A stretch of DNA of 64,000 nt from Eucommia ulmoides (Eukaryota; Streptophyta; Magnoliopsida; Garryales; Eucommiaceae), in assembly GCA_016647705.1 (NCBI GenBank), contig CM028335.1:37764712-37828711 (forward strand), given 5' to 3'. The notes beneath the pieces are model-generated. The model worked only from the letters and a program-made list of their open reading frames with translations. It made no database searches and was not told the origin of the DNA. Position numbers and translations under genes: made by a program. Every line of letters starts with the position of its first letter. Position 1 is the first letter of the stretch. This document shows positions 34,701 to 45,493 of the stretch, one piece after another.

Positions 34701-35790
34701 CACAGCAGAAAGCAGGTAAGTTGCAAGTTCTGCCTGAAAAATTACAAGTTTGTATAAGAACTTATAACTTTTGTGAAATAGACCCGTAACTTGGCAAAAT
34801 TCCTTGGTATACCATTTCTCTCTCCCAGTTGCAAGTTGCTTCCATAAAAATTATAAGTTTCTAGACAAACTCGTAACTTTTATGGAACGGACTTGTAACT
34901 TGAAAAAATGCCTTGGTATACTATTTATCTTTCCTAGTTATGAGTTTGTTCCATAAAAATTACAAGTTTCTAGATAAACATGTAACTTTTATGGAACAAA
35001 CTTGTAACTTGACAAAATGCCTTGGTGTACTATTTCTCTCTCCTAATTGCGAGTTCGTTTCATAAAAATTACAAGTTTCTAGACAAACTTGTAATTTTTA
35101 TGGACTGAACTTGTAATTTGGTAAAATGCTTTGGTGTATTATTTCTCTCTCTTAGTTGCAAGTTGCATCTATAAAAGTTACAAGTTCTCACAGGAACTTG
35201 TATCTTTTACGGAATGGACTTGTAACTTGACAAAATGACTTGGTGTACAATTTATCTCTCCTAATTGCGAGTTCTTTTATAAAAGTTACAAGTTCTTAGA
35301 CAAACATATAACTTTTATAGAACAAACTTGTAACTTAGTAAAATGACTTGGTGTATCATTTTTCTCTTCTAGTTACAAATTATTTTCATAAAAGTTAGAA
35401 GTTACTAGACAAACTTGTAACTCTTATAGAAAAAACTTGTAACTTGACAAAATAACTTTGTGTACCATTTCTCTCTTCTAGTTGAAAGTTGCTTCTATAA
35501 AAGTTACAAGTTCTGAGAAAAACTTGTAATTTTTATGAAACAGACTTGTAACTTGGCAAAATGTCTTGGTATACCATTTCTCTCTCCTAATTGCGAGTTC
35601 TTTCTATAAAGTTACAAGTTCATATACAAACTTGTAATTTTTATGGAACAAACATGTAACTTGGCAAAATATCTTGATATATCATTTCTTTCTCTTAATT
35701 ACGAGTTCATTCCATATAAATTGCAAGTTCTTAGACAAACTTATAATTTTTATGGAACAAACTTGGGAATTTGTGAACTTGCATGTTACT
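34700..35790. repeat. Tandem array, 108-bp unit, about 9.5 copies
   Basis: The landmark ACTTGRCAAAATGNCTTGGT recurs at about 34793, 34900, 35010, 35118, 35228, 35335, 35442, 35552 and 35660. Each unit also holds a hairpin, AAGTTACAAGTT / AACTTGTAACTTT, and CATTTCTCTCTCCTA. The same unit builds the arrays at 61.5-63.1 kb. Confidence 0.95.
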
Positions 35791-37337
35791 TATCACATTT
35801 TTAGAAATATTAACGACTAATTTGTGGAAAATTAAGTTATTATATTGTTATTAAATTGTTCTATTATGTTCCTAATATGGAAATTTGAGTTCTAAATTGA
35901 AGTATTGAAATTATGATTAAAATAAGTAGAACATAATTGAATAAGTTAAATTGTTATAAAAATATTAGGGGTTAATTTCGAAATAATTAATTCATTGAAT
36001 TATGTTTATATCAATTAAATTCAACGTGTAATTGGCAAATTGAAGTGTTCAATTTGACGATTAAATAAGTAGTAGATCATAGATTGAATAAATTTTTTCC
36101 ATTACATAAATATTAAGGGCTAATTTGTAAAAAAAAAAAGAAAAAAAATTATGCAAATTTTATTAAATTAATTATGTTTTTGTATTCAAATTCAATAATT
36201 AATTTTAAATTTAAATGTTCAATTGTATGCTTAAAATAAGTAGTAAAACATCAGTATGTTGTATTATATATATGAATTTCTTCAATAAGGAAATATGTGA
36301 AAATCCTGAACCCCAAACCCTAAAACGTTGAACTGAAAACCCTTGAGTCCTAGTTTCAACATAAAAGATTACATTTGTACTAATTATGGTGTAATTGAAT
36401 GATCGTATAATTAAATAAGTACAATACAAATTGAATCAATATAATGTATTATACAAATATAAGGGACTAAATTGTTAAAGGTTAATCTATTGAAATGTTA
36501 TTAAATTTATTACATTTTGATATCAAAATTTAATATATATAATTTATAAATTGAAGCGTTTAGTTGGAAGATTGAACTATTAGAACAAAAATTGATGTAA
36601 TATTCTTGATTGTAGAAATATTAGGGGTTAATTTGTAAAAATATAAGTTATTCTATTGTTATTAAATTTATTATATCTTTATATCAATATTAAACAATTA
36701 ATTTCATATCCAATTATTGAATTGTATGATTAAATAAACAGAACATAAATCAAATAAATATTTTCTATTATAACAGCAGTAGATGCTAAGTTTTAAAAAA
36801 TAAAGCAATGTCATCGTTATAAATTAAGATAATTTCACTATATCAAAATTCAATATGTAATTTATAGATTGAACTATTCAATTAGATGAACAAATAAACA
36901 GTTTAACATAAATTGAATAATTATTTCCTTTTATATGAATTTCTTCAATTGGAAAATATGTTTAAACCTAAACTTTGAACTCCAATTTTACCGTCATTTC
37001 TTCATTCGTTGAACAAGAACATATTATTTGTACTAATTATGGTGTAATTGAATAATGGAGAAGTAATTTATAAATTAAGATTTCATATTGTTGGATGTGT
37101 CATTTGATAATTATCTGATTGAATTACTTAACTTGTCAATTAACGTGATCCGTTACAATATAAATTGAGATGTTTTCTTAAATCATGTATTATTAGAAAC
37201 ATTAACGGGTAATTCGTAATATAATTGGGGTTAATTTAAGAAAACTAAAATTATAAGATATTAATGTCACTTATGGTAAATGATATAGGCCTTTAATGTA
37301 ATTACTTGAACCCATTGTAATAGAAGTTAAATATTCT
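35790..37337. repeat. AT-rich degenerate tandem array, about 150-175-bp unit
   Basis: The phrase ATATTAGGGGTTAATTTGTA and variants recur at about 35965, 36108, 36458, 36618 and 37210, each followed by TTATTAAATT, AATTTATAAATTGAA and a GATTAAATAAGTAG block. Another unit is found on the far side of the copia insertion (53916-54180). No genes. Confidence 0.7.
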
Positions 37338-37745
37338 TGTTGATCCCGAGGTTTTAATGGGCCACTAAAGATTGATGTTTATGGTAGAACTAATGTGTTT
37401 ATTGAGTGTTTCAAGAAAAAAAAAAGTTTCATTTATTGATTATATTGAAGATGCCATGAAGAAAATATCAAGGGTGCAAAGATAAAGAATGAAGAAATGA
37501 AGAGTGTTAAAAATCCTGAAGAAATTAGGTGAAAACTATTCAATACTCTTATACTCTTAATGCAATCCGAATTAGAATCACACATGACATTATTAAATGA
37601 GTTATATTTTTGTGTATTTGAATTGATGATTTTTAGGATCTTAATTAGTGTTTAAATATATGCTCCAACGTGAAATTGAAAAATAAAAATTGACCTAAGT
37701 GTAAATCATGTTTAAAGTTGAAATTTAGGGTCAATTTAGTTAACT
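37338..37745 (+). repeat. 5' LTR, first part
   Basis: TGTTGATCCCGAGGTTTTAA to TTTAGTTAAC, co-linear with the first 408 bp of the 3' LTR (51409-51810). Broken by the virus. Confidence 0.9.
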
Positions 37746-37762
37746 ATCAGAGTGGGTGGAAG
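37746..37762 (+). promoter_or_regulatory. Viral tRNA-Met primer-binding site (partial)
   Basis: TATCAGAGTGGGTGG immediately after the LTR break; TATCAGAG is the core of the tRNA-iMet complement that marks position 1 of caulimovirid genomes. The first bases are lost at the junction. Confidence 0.55.
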
Positions 37763-37857
37763 TGTCAATGAATATGCTAATACTTAAATGAATTACGAAA
37801 TTCTTGAAGAAAAAATATTATATTTATGAAAAAATTGTTGTTATTTTTTCAGAACAA

Positions 37858-38253
37858 ATGTCAGAACGAGAAGTCAAAGATTTAAGAAATACAGTATTTA
37901 AGATAAAAATAACAGATTTTTATGAAGAAGTTTGTTGCGAAGAGTGTGATAAAAAAACCAATAGTATAAGATTACCAAAGATACATGATGTTTACATGCC
38001 TGCTACATCTTTTGTAGGATATCATTCTATAAATTGGTTAAGGGTAAATGCTAAAGAAACCTTTAAATTTATTTGCTTAGTCGATTATGTTATTAGTAAT
38101 TCAGAATTGTTGCCTGAAATAAAGCAAAAAATAAAATGGATTTTATTAAATGACTTAAACAACCATTATGCAAAAATTGACCAATGTGAAAAAGAAAGAA
38201 CTATTTATACTTTTGATGATGGAACTTCTTATATTTTTGATGGCTTTGAGTAA
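37858..38253 (+). CDS. Pararetrovirus small ORF 1 (131 aa), unknown function
   Basis: First good ATG after the primer site; the frame also runs upstream to 37804 without a better start. Lys- and acid-rich, mostly helical, with two CXXC-like cysteines (CCEECDKK) near residue 27. Its C-terminal part (EIKQKIKWILLNDLNNHY) resembles the ends of the three ORFs at 44.35-45.5 kb. Its stop overlaps the next start (TAATG), the arrangement used for reinitiation or leaky scanning. I know no function. Intact frame here, though the virus as a whole is broken. Confidence 0.6.
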   Translation: MSEREVKDLRNTVFKIKITDFYEEVCCEECDKKTNSIRLPKIHDVYMPATSFVGYHSINWLRVNAKETFKFICLVDYVISNSELLPEIKQKIKWILLNDLNNHYAKIDQCEKERTIYTFDDGTSYIFDGFE

Positions 38254-38501
38254 TGTCTATCGAAAAGGTTAATGAAAATACAGAGTTGCCAAAAGGACTT
38301 GCTATAATAACCAATAATCAAGAAAAGATTATGAATGCTATAAACAATAATAAAATTTTAATTGAAAATTTAAAATCTGAAAGAATAGGAATTAGAGAAT
38401 TTCCTATGCCTTCTTATAGAAGAGCTTATGTTTTAAATACTGAAGATAACGAAACTGCTTCTTTTGATAGTAACAATAATATGAAATTCTACAAGAATTA
38501 A
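38253..38501 (+). CDS. Pararetrovirus small ORF 2 (82 aa)
   Basis: ATG overlaps the stop of ORF 1. Asn/Lys/Glu-rich, with a likely coiled-coil segment (residues 20-45). By position it could be a virion-associated or aphid-factor-like small protein, as second small ORFs are in several genera, but there is no motif to prove this. Confidence 0.55.
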   Translation: MSIEKVNENTELPKGLAIITNNQEKIMNAINNNKILIENLKSERIGIREFPMPSYRRAYVLNTEDNETASFDSNNNMKFYKN

Positions 38502-38509
38502 ATGTTCTT

Positions 38510-39617
38510 ATGAATACAGAAATTGGAACTAGTGGTGTTAGACAACCTGTTGACCCAACAACCTCTGGTCAAAGTGCTCAAACAACTCAAACTGCTCCAG
38601 AAGCTACAACCAATGCTAGTACTCCTCCTAGGAGAACTACACGTGATTTTCTAAATGATCCTTCATTATTTACTATTCCTTCTGTTAATGAAACATTCCC
38701 TGAAAATATAAGAACAAACCCTGCTTTTAGAGATTCTAGAAGAGGAATAAGCGAAGCTAATAAAGAACTGCTTAAACAAAAAATTGGTTTACCAAAGACA
38801 GAAAATATTTCTAAAAACGGAATCTATTTGAACATAGATAGTTATATGGGAAATACTGCTATAATGGAAGAAATTATCTCAAAATGGGAAAAATCCTTAT
38901 ATATTGTTGCTATATTTAGAAATGTGTTTGGACATGAAGAAATAACTGAGGATCCTTTTTCAAAATGGATACCCATGACTTTCTTAGGAAATATTAGTAA
39001 TTGGTGGACAAATCTTGGAATTCATGCTAAAAATAGCATATAAGTCCATACCTAACGGGAAAATGGAAGACTCCCTAGGAACTAGGATAGAGTATGCTCA
39101 AAGACAGATAGGAATATAGTGTGCTGCTGCTAAAAATGCTGAATTATATAGAAAAGATCACCAACTTGGTCTTTACTGTGAAAATCAATCTGAAGCACCA
39201 AAGCAATTTGGATGTGCTGATATATTCCCTAGAAAAGCTAAAAAATTGTTCAAGAAGAATAAATATAAATTAAAAAAGACATTTAAAAGAAACTTTAAAC
39301 CAAGAAACCCGTTTAAAACAAAAAGATTTTTTAAGAAAAGGAAATTCAATAAAAAGTCTCGTCCAGAAGTTAAAGCTGCTTAAGAAAAAATAGTCAAAAC
39401 ATGTAAATGTTGGGCATGCAATGAAATAGGTCATTATGCTAATGAATGCCCTAATATAAAAAACAAACGAAGCGCTAAAGTAAAAATATTCTTAGAACAA
39501 GATGAATCTGATGTTAGTGAAACAAATGATATTTCTGATATTGAAACTGAAGAAGAAGTTTTCTATCTTGAAGAAACTAGTGATGAATTAGGAAGCGAGT
39601 ACGAGTACGAGTACTAA
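38510..39617 (+). pseudogene. Pararetrovirus coat protein
   Basis: Starts with a Thr/Ser/Gln-rich leader, then a helical core (to 39043) holding WTNLG. A +1 shift near 39030 and a stop at about 39118 break it. A Lys/Arg/Phe-rich basic stretch follows (39.23-39.38 kb), then an in-frame stop, then the zinc knuckle CX2CX4HX4C at 39408-39450, and an acidic tail ending in repeated Glu-Tyr. Basic stretch plus knuckle plus acidic tail is the standard coat-protein layout in this family. Defective. Confidence 0.8.
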
Positions 39618-40060
39618 TTCTGATAGAATACATGATAGGACAGATGCCTTGCTAGGTCTTGTTCATGGAAACCTTAGTCAAGGAATTCTGGGTATAAAAG
39701 TCTATCTAAGATATTCTATTAGTATACAAAAACCAAGGATAAATGAAGTATTTAGCCTTACTCATGAATATCCTAGAAGGAATTTTATGGAAGATGGAAT
39801 ATTTCCTTATTTCATAACATATCATGTTGGTTACTTCTTAAGTAATAGTCATCATAGTGATAAGTTTATGAAACATGAATTTATCGAGATTGACAAAGTG
39901 TTTGAACCTTTTGCTAATATTTATAAACCCGATTTAGTAAAAGAAATTGATATGCTTGCTAATTGGAAATTAGATATTAATAAAAAACCAGAAATTGATG
40001 TTGCTAGATTATCTAGTGCTAATAACTATGGAAAAATCAAAAGGATATCTTCTTTAAAAA
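39618..40060 (+). pseudogene. Pararetrovirus movement protein, C-terminal half only
   Basis: From about 39622 (DRIHDRTDALLG), continuing HGNLSQGILGI and YHVGYFLSNSHHSDKF, which are features of the 30K-type movement protein of caulimovirids. The N-terminal half of the 30K fold is missing, so a deletion removed it between the coat-protein tail and this point. It is in one open frame with the following protease-like domain (39649-40332). Confidence 0.65.
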
Positions 40061-40119
40061 TAACTAGTGGAGAAATAGGAGAGTGTTCTATAGATAGACG
40101 AATGATAGAAAAGAAAGTT

Positions 40120-40480
40120 GATGTTCCAACTTATAAAATAAAAATAAAATATTTTGATGGAAATAGGTTAAAGGAAGTAGAAGCTTTAATAGACATTGGA
40201 GCATCTATTAGTTACATATCTCCTAATAAGATATCTGATGAAATACCTAGAAAAATTCTTGATGAGAATTATGTTTATAAAGATCTTAATGGATTTAAAC
40301 ATACTATCACACAGACTGCTGATATTCCTTAGATAATTAGAAACAAAGAGTTAATGTTTCCTATAAAGATGAAAAGATGGAATTGCTATTAGGAAATAAC
40401 TTTCTCGATTACTATTTTCCTTATAATATTACCTATAATACAATTATGCTCACAATAACAGATGAACAAATATATATCCC
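40120..40480 (+). pseudogene. Retropepsin-like domain 1 of the pararetrovirus
   Basis: Active-site block ALIDIGASISYIS, catalytic Asp at 40192-40194, and about 65 codons later (40383-40410, after a frameshift) the C-terminal block LLGNNFLD. These two blocks are the hallmarks of a retroviral aspartic protease monomer. The usual Thr or Ser of DTGA is Ile here. A second copy follows at 40490. Confidence 0.7.
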
Positions 40481-40489
40481 AAGGATAAT

Positions 40490-40815
40490 ATGAGAAGCCC
40501 TATTTTCTTTAAAATAAGAATTGTTATTCATAATGAGATTGTTTACATACCATGTCTTTTAGACATAGGTGCTGATATTTGCTTGATGAATAAAAAAGTA
40601 TTACGATATAAGATATGGAAAAAGACTAAGAAATTTACAATAAAAGCCAAAGATTTTGAAGGAAAACTTTTAGACTTAAATATTATTGCTAAAAATATTT
40701 TGATACTATTCGGAGATCGATATATTAAAATTCCAATAATATATCAACAAAATACAATGAGAGTGTTAATGCTGTCAGGAAACAATTTCTTAAGCTTTTT
40801 TAAGAAAACTTGCTT
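40490..40815 (+). pseudogene. Retropepsin-like domain 2 of the pararetrovirus
   Basis: CLLDIGADICLMNKKVL with Asp at 40562-40564, then LSGNNFLSFFKK at about 40774-40806. Same spacing and same DIGA variant as domain 1. This one is in frame with the start of RT (to 41182). Confidence 0.75.
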
Positions 40816-42315
40816 TACTAAAAAAATTGCTGAATTCCTAACACCCCATTCACATTGGATAAGATTACCGTGCTTACCAATCATAAACATTGTTTATACG
40901 CAAAAACGTGATGATATTTACCTCCTTGCAAATATTATTTTTGAGAAACTCGCTAATAATTTTGGCAAAAATCCAACTGCTTTATGGGATGTTGATAAAA
41001 CATATGCCAATATAGAATTAATTAATCCTACTGATATAATAAGAGTGAGAGCCATGAGATATTCTGAAGAGGATATTAAAGAATTTGATACACAAATTCA
41101 AGAATTGCTAGATCTAAAACTGATCCAAGAAAGTAAAAGTCCTCACTCGAGTTCTGCTTTTATGGTAAGAAATCATTCATAAATAAAACGTGGAAAAGTT
41201 AAAATGGTAGTTAATTACAAAAAGCTTAATGAAAACACTAAATTTGATGGATATTTTCTGCCTCATAAAGAAAGCCTGATTGATAGAACCAAAGGTAAAA
41301 AAGTGTTTTCAAAATTTGATTGCAAAAGTAGATTTTGGAAAATTAAATTGACCAAAGAATCTGTTCCACTAACTGCTTTTAGTACGCCAAATGGTTATTA
41401 TGAATGGCTTGTAATGCCGTTTGGTTTGAAAAATGCTCTGCAAATATTCCAACGAAGAATGGATAAAGTGTTCAGTAAGCTATCTGATTTCTGTATTGTC
41501 TATGTCGATGATGTGCTTATATTATCTGATAATGAAAAAGATTATTTAAAGCATCTTTATGTTTTTGCAGATCGATGCAAAGAACGAGGTAACTTGTTAT
41601 CTAAAAAGAAAGATGAAATTGGAAAACATAAAATTGAATTTTTGGGATTAATAATTGATGCTACAGGAATTGAGATGCAACCTCATATCTGTGAAAAGAT
41701 AATTGCTTTCCCTGATACTCTAGAAGATAAAAAAAACAAGTTCAAAGATTTTTAGGAGTCTTGAACTATGCTGAAACATTTATTGAAGGATCAGCTAAAC
41801 ACATGCAACCTTTCCATAGATTGCTTAAAAAAGGTGTTAAATTTAATTAGACAGAAGAACTTTCTAATAAAATAAGAGAAATTAAAAGCCTTACTGCTTA
41901 TTTACCAAGATTAACCCTGCCTTCTGATGAGGATGATTTAATTTTGGAAACTGATGCTTCAAATGCCTATTGGGGTGTTATACTAAAAACTGTGACTGGG
42001 AAAATCTGTAAATATGCCGGTGGAATGTTTACTGAAACTCAACAATGTTACCATAGTAACCTTAAAGAACTACTTGCTATTAAAAAAGTAATAGAAAAAT
42101 TTAGATATTTTCTTATTCCAAAAAAGTTTATAGTAATAACTGATAATACTCAGGTTAAAGGATTTATCTTTAACAAATTACCAACAAGTCCTGAATATAA
42201 TAAAATGAACGGATGACAAATGTTTTTCCAACATTATAATTTTAATGTTATTCATAGAAGTGGTAAACAAAATATTCTTGCTGACTTCTTATCCAAGGAA
42301 GGTCATGGAAGCTGA
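40816..42315 (+). pseudogene. Pararetrovirus reverse transcriptase and RNase H
   Basis: RT begins at about 41040 (IRVRAMRYSEEDIKEF), stop at 41180, resumes MVVNYKKLNENTKFDGYF (41204), FSKFDCKS, YYEWLVMPFGLKNAL, and polymerase box YVDD at 41501-41512, then FLGLIID. A frameshift at about 41750 and further stops lead to RNase H: ETDASNAYWGVIL with catalytic Asp at 41953, YHSNLKELLAIKK, TDNTQVKGF, and HRSGKQNILADFLSKE at the end. The FDGYFLP and FDCKS forms place it nearer the caulimo/cavemo/solendo branch than badnaviruses. Confidence 0.9.
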
Positions 42316-42451
42316 TAAGGACTCAATCGAGATTCCTTTAAGTGCTATTAAATCCATTGAGAAATATTGTTCGCAATGACATTATTTCTTAAGTACTATA
42401 GAAGAACTGATCCATTTGTACAAGATCAGAAGTGCTAAAAAAGGTAGAAAT

Positions 42452-43569
42452 ATGGAAGGTGAAACTTCCAGTGTTAAAAAGGACGATGCTTCATCCAATG
42501 TTTCAAAAAGTAATGCTGAGAATTCTAAAACTCAGATAAGTCAGATCATTGATGATCTGCAAAGTGCTACTCTCATCTGCTCACCCAATCAGTATGTCGA
42601 TCAAATGATGAAGGCAAAGGAGACCCTTACGGTTCCTAGCCCCTCTGTTCAGAAATTTGTTCAGTTCACAAAACCTCATCAGAATCCCGTTGTTCTAATT
42701 TTTATTTTTGTTGAAATAGCTGCTTTTTCTTCAAAAGCTAAAAATAGTATGCTCGTGTGTCTAAATGATAACTTCCATCAAGAATACTTGAAAAACCTCA
42801 AACTTGCTTATAAAATTCGTATTGATGAAGATTCCAATATTTTTCCTTTTCATGGAGGAAGATACCCTAGAATGGCCAGCTTGCTTGAGACTCTTACTGA
42901 TCAAATTGAAAAGATATTCAATTATGGATATCTTGATTTTATAATTTCTGACCCAAAAACCAGTGCTGAGAAAGGAATGCTAAAAAAGGTGCAAGAAGCC
43001 ATTAAAAGATTCCATGAACAAAGAAACCAAAAAACTGTATTAATAAAATGTTTTAGTGCTGCTCCTGAAAAAAGATATGATTCTTATCATATCGTTCAGC
43101 TATCCAAAAATTGTGCTAACTTAATCCCTGAATATAACCCGAATCAAGTCTTCAAAGAGGTACCAAAACTCTTAGAAAGTAATAAACTCGAACATTTCAT
43201 CGCTACAAGACGAGTCTTAGGATTTTATGTCCTTGAGAAAAAAAATTAAAAAATTTCATTGAATGGGATAAATGGTACGTTTACCCTATGAGTACTGATA
43301 ACCTGTTGATATTAACTACTGAGTGTAGTCAATTTTATGGTGCCGCAAAAGCCTCTGCTACGAAGTGGTTAGAAATGATACGAATGGTGAAATTTGCTAC
43401 TAGTGAAATGGTCAAGAAATTGACTTGTCAAATGCTTAAACATGCTGAAGGAACTTGTGCCTACTGTAAAGAAACTGTAGAGAAAAAGATTACATGGGCA
43501 GATATTCCATGCGAAAGTGATGAAGAAGTCCTAGTATTGTTAAACGTCACTGTATGCGTCACGATGTAA
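42452..43569 (+). pseudogene. Pararetrovirus transactivator/inclusion-body-like protein
   Basis: By position (after RNase H, before the promoter) this is the transactivator gene. First ATG 42452 (MEGETSSVKKDDA). One open frame to 43249, then a shift in an A run (43238-43255) and continuation at 43288-43569. Support: a helical block (VQEAIKRFHEQRNQKTVLIK) and a C-terminal Cys/His cluster (TCQMLKHAEGTCAYCK) of the type seen in transactivators. The central domain is poorly conserved, so this is a moderate call. Confidence 0.6.
43545..43561 (-). promoter_or_regulatory. as-1-like element (two TGACG, 7-bp spacer)
   Basis: On the minus strand TGACG CATACAG TGACG: two TGACG boxes with the 7-bp gap of the as-1 type bound by TGA/bZIP factors. 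It lies inside the end of the transactivator frame, about 275 bp upstream of the TATA box. Confidence 0.5.
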
Positions 43570-43835
43570 AAACCCATGACCAGTGTTGCTAGAAGTTATT
43601 TAAAGCTTTGTGCTAGAGAGATTCCGATCAAATAAAGGATGGACCCACATGCTGGCCACCGACTACTATTCAATCACAAGAGGAGTTACTGTGCTTGTCC
43701 AATTACGTCGGCACTACTGTTCTGACACTGTTCATTACCGTTTACTTTTGAAAAAATTGCATCCACTTTTGATAAAGGTTGTACTAAACCTTATCACTTG
43801 TTTTCTGTTTTTGAAATGTAATGGGAGATCTGTGC

Positions 43836-43962
43836 CTATATAAACGGACCTAAACCTTTGAGTTTATAGGAGTAGAAAAAAACCTATATGTTAATCTCTT
43901 GTAAGAAATGTGTGTGTAAACTACTCTCTAGAGGAACGTTTGTAATAAAATTATGGAATAAA
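43836..43962 (+). promoter_or_regulatory. Pararetrovirus promoter core and poly(A) signal
   Basis: CTATATAAA at 43836-43844, so RNA should start at about 43870. AATAAA at 43944-43949 and 43957-43962 follows within about 110 bp. Close TATA and AATAAA giving a terminally redundant RNA is the caulimovirid arrangement. Confidence 0.75.
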
Positions 43963-44350
43963 GTATCTGAGTCTTTAAAAATATGTGTTGTGATTTCCTT
44001 AGCGTATTTAACCCATATCATCTGTGAGAGTCATATCCTGTTTTCCATAAGAACCTGGAGCGATTTAGGCTTGGTATTGTGTCTGGAGTCCTTCAGCTTG
44101 GTTAGCAATTTGAGTGTGTTAGGCGTATTTGGGCATTTTGGATTGGCACTAGAATACTGAAGAGACCTTTAGAGGCTACGATCGTTAGCTCTAAAAGAAG
44201 ACGTAGTGGACCCTTTACAGGTATAAGGTAAATTTTTGGTAAGGAAATGACATACATATCACAAAGCTTAATATTTTATAACATGATTTCGACAAACAAG
44301 TACTCTATCTTTATCAACTAAAAAAACCCTTTCTTTTAAACAATTCTCAA
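43963..44350 (+). other. Pararetrovirus leader region
   Basis: Leader with scattered short ORFs (the 90-codon ORF 43888-44160 is Leu/Ser/Val-rich and I judge it chance). TTACAG|GTATAAGG at 44215-44228 has the form of a splice donor. Confidence 0.5.
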
Positions 44351-44351
44351 C

Positions 44352-44698
44352 ATAAATGAACAAGAATTTATTAGAAGATTTATACTCGTATTTGAAACTG
44401 TTGATTCAGGAAAACTTGAAAGTGTTTATAAATTTCATGACGAAATTGACGTGTTACAAACTGCTTATATGAAAATTCTAGCTGAAAGATCTATAATTGG
44501 AAGTTTTCATAATATGAGTGCTGTTGAATTATGGGAATATGAAAACGAAAGGAGAAGTGACGGAAGAAAAATTGAGACCCTATACATGATAAGAAGATAT
44601 CTGCTAAATATAATAAGAACTAAATATTCTGAAAAGGATCCCATACATGCTGCTTATGCTGCTTATAGAAATAGAAGACAAAATAAAAATAATCTCTG
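44352..44698 (+). pseudogene. Pararetrovirus small helical ORF a
   Basis: Open from about 44343; the first in-frame ATG is only at 44469, so the start has been lost or is non-AUG. Carries FIRRFILVFETVD, YKFHDEIDVLQTAY and a C-terminal MIRRYLLNIIRTKY. Similar to ORFs b and c downstream. Confidence 0.5.
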
Positions 44699-44707
44699 AT
44701 TATAATA

Positions 44708-45040
44708 ATGAGTGAACAAAATCTGTTAGATAAATTACCTGCACAAGGATTTATGAAAAAAATTCTGCTTACTTTTGATAAAGTTGAGCTTGAAACTCTT
44801 GAAGAACGATTAGAATTCCGTGATGATATAAATATCCTATTAATTTCTTATATCAGAATTGTATTTGAGAAACCTCTACCAGGAAATAACATGACCAAGA
44901 TTGAAAATGGTTCTATAACCATCAAAGAATTAGTGATAGGAGAAAAATTGATTGCCTTAAAGCAATTAAAAATTGTATCACTGAAATAATTGAAAGAGAA
45001 TATGCTAAAGATGACCTTGCTCATACAACATATGATACTA
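44708..45040 (+). pseudogene. Pararetrovirus small helical ORF b
   Basis: Starts MSEQNLLDKL at 44708 (preceded by TAATAATG), with FMKKILLTFDKVE and EFRDDINILLISY. Frame shifts at about 44957; the continuation IEREYAKDD is in another frame. Lies 9 bp after ORF a. Confidence 0.5.
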
Positions 45041-45124
45041 GGATGTGACAAAGTAAAAGAAAAACTGCTGATGTTAGCCAATTTCGAAATTATATCCCCA
45101 GTTTTGAAAGTTTTTGCCTTCAAA

Positions 45125-45493
45125 ATGAATGATCAAGTTTTTCTGGATAAATTTATGTTTGCTTTTGACGAATTAATCATTGGAACAAAAGAATATGTTT
45201 ACGAATTCTATGACCAAATAAATTCTGCTATAAAAGGAATGGAAAGAATGATGGAATTAAATCATGCTTATTCAGAAATTCTCTCAATCATTAGTGCTTT
45301 CATTGACATAAGATTAAGTAATTTGCGAAAAATCAATCTACTATGTGAAATACGCCGCTACTTGAAAAATATAATTTCTAGAGATTTTGGAGATCATTAT
45401 CCTGACGGAGATCTTCGTGATAAAAAAGAATTGTTTGTTGAATATTCCTCTGTTGGATATTCCGCTGTCGGCTCATCTGACCCGCCTAGTGGG
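45125..45493 (+). pseudogene. Pararetrovirus small helical ORF c
   Basis: Starts MNDQVFLDKFMFAFDE, with YEFYDQINSAIKGM and CEIRRYLKNIISRDF. Its C-terminus runs into the inverted coat-protein piece at 45494. Same layout as a and b. Confidence 0.5.

Noticed and set aside
43888-44160. 90-codon ORF in the viral leader
   Set aside because: Hydrophobic, no similarity to the other small ORFs, starts just after the expected RNA start; likely chance.
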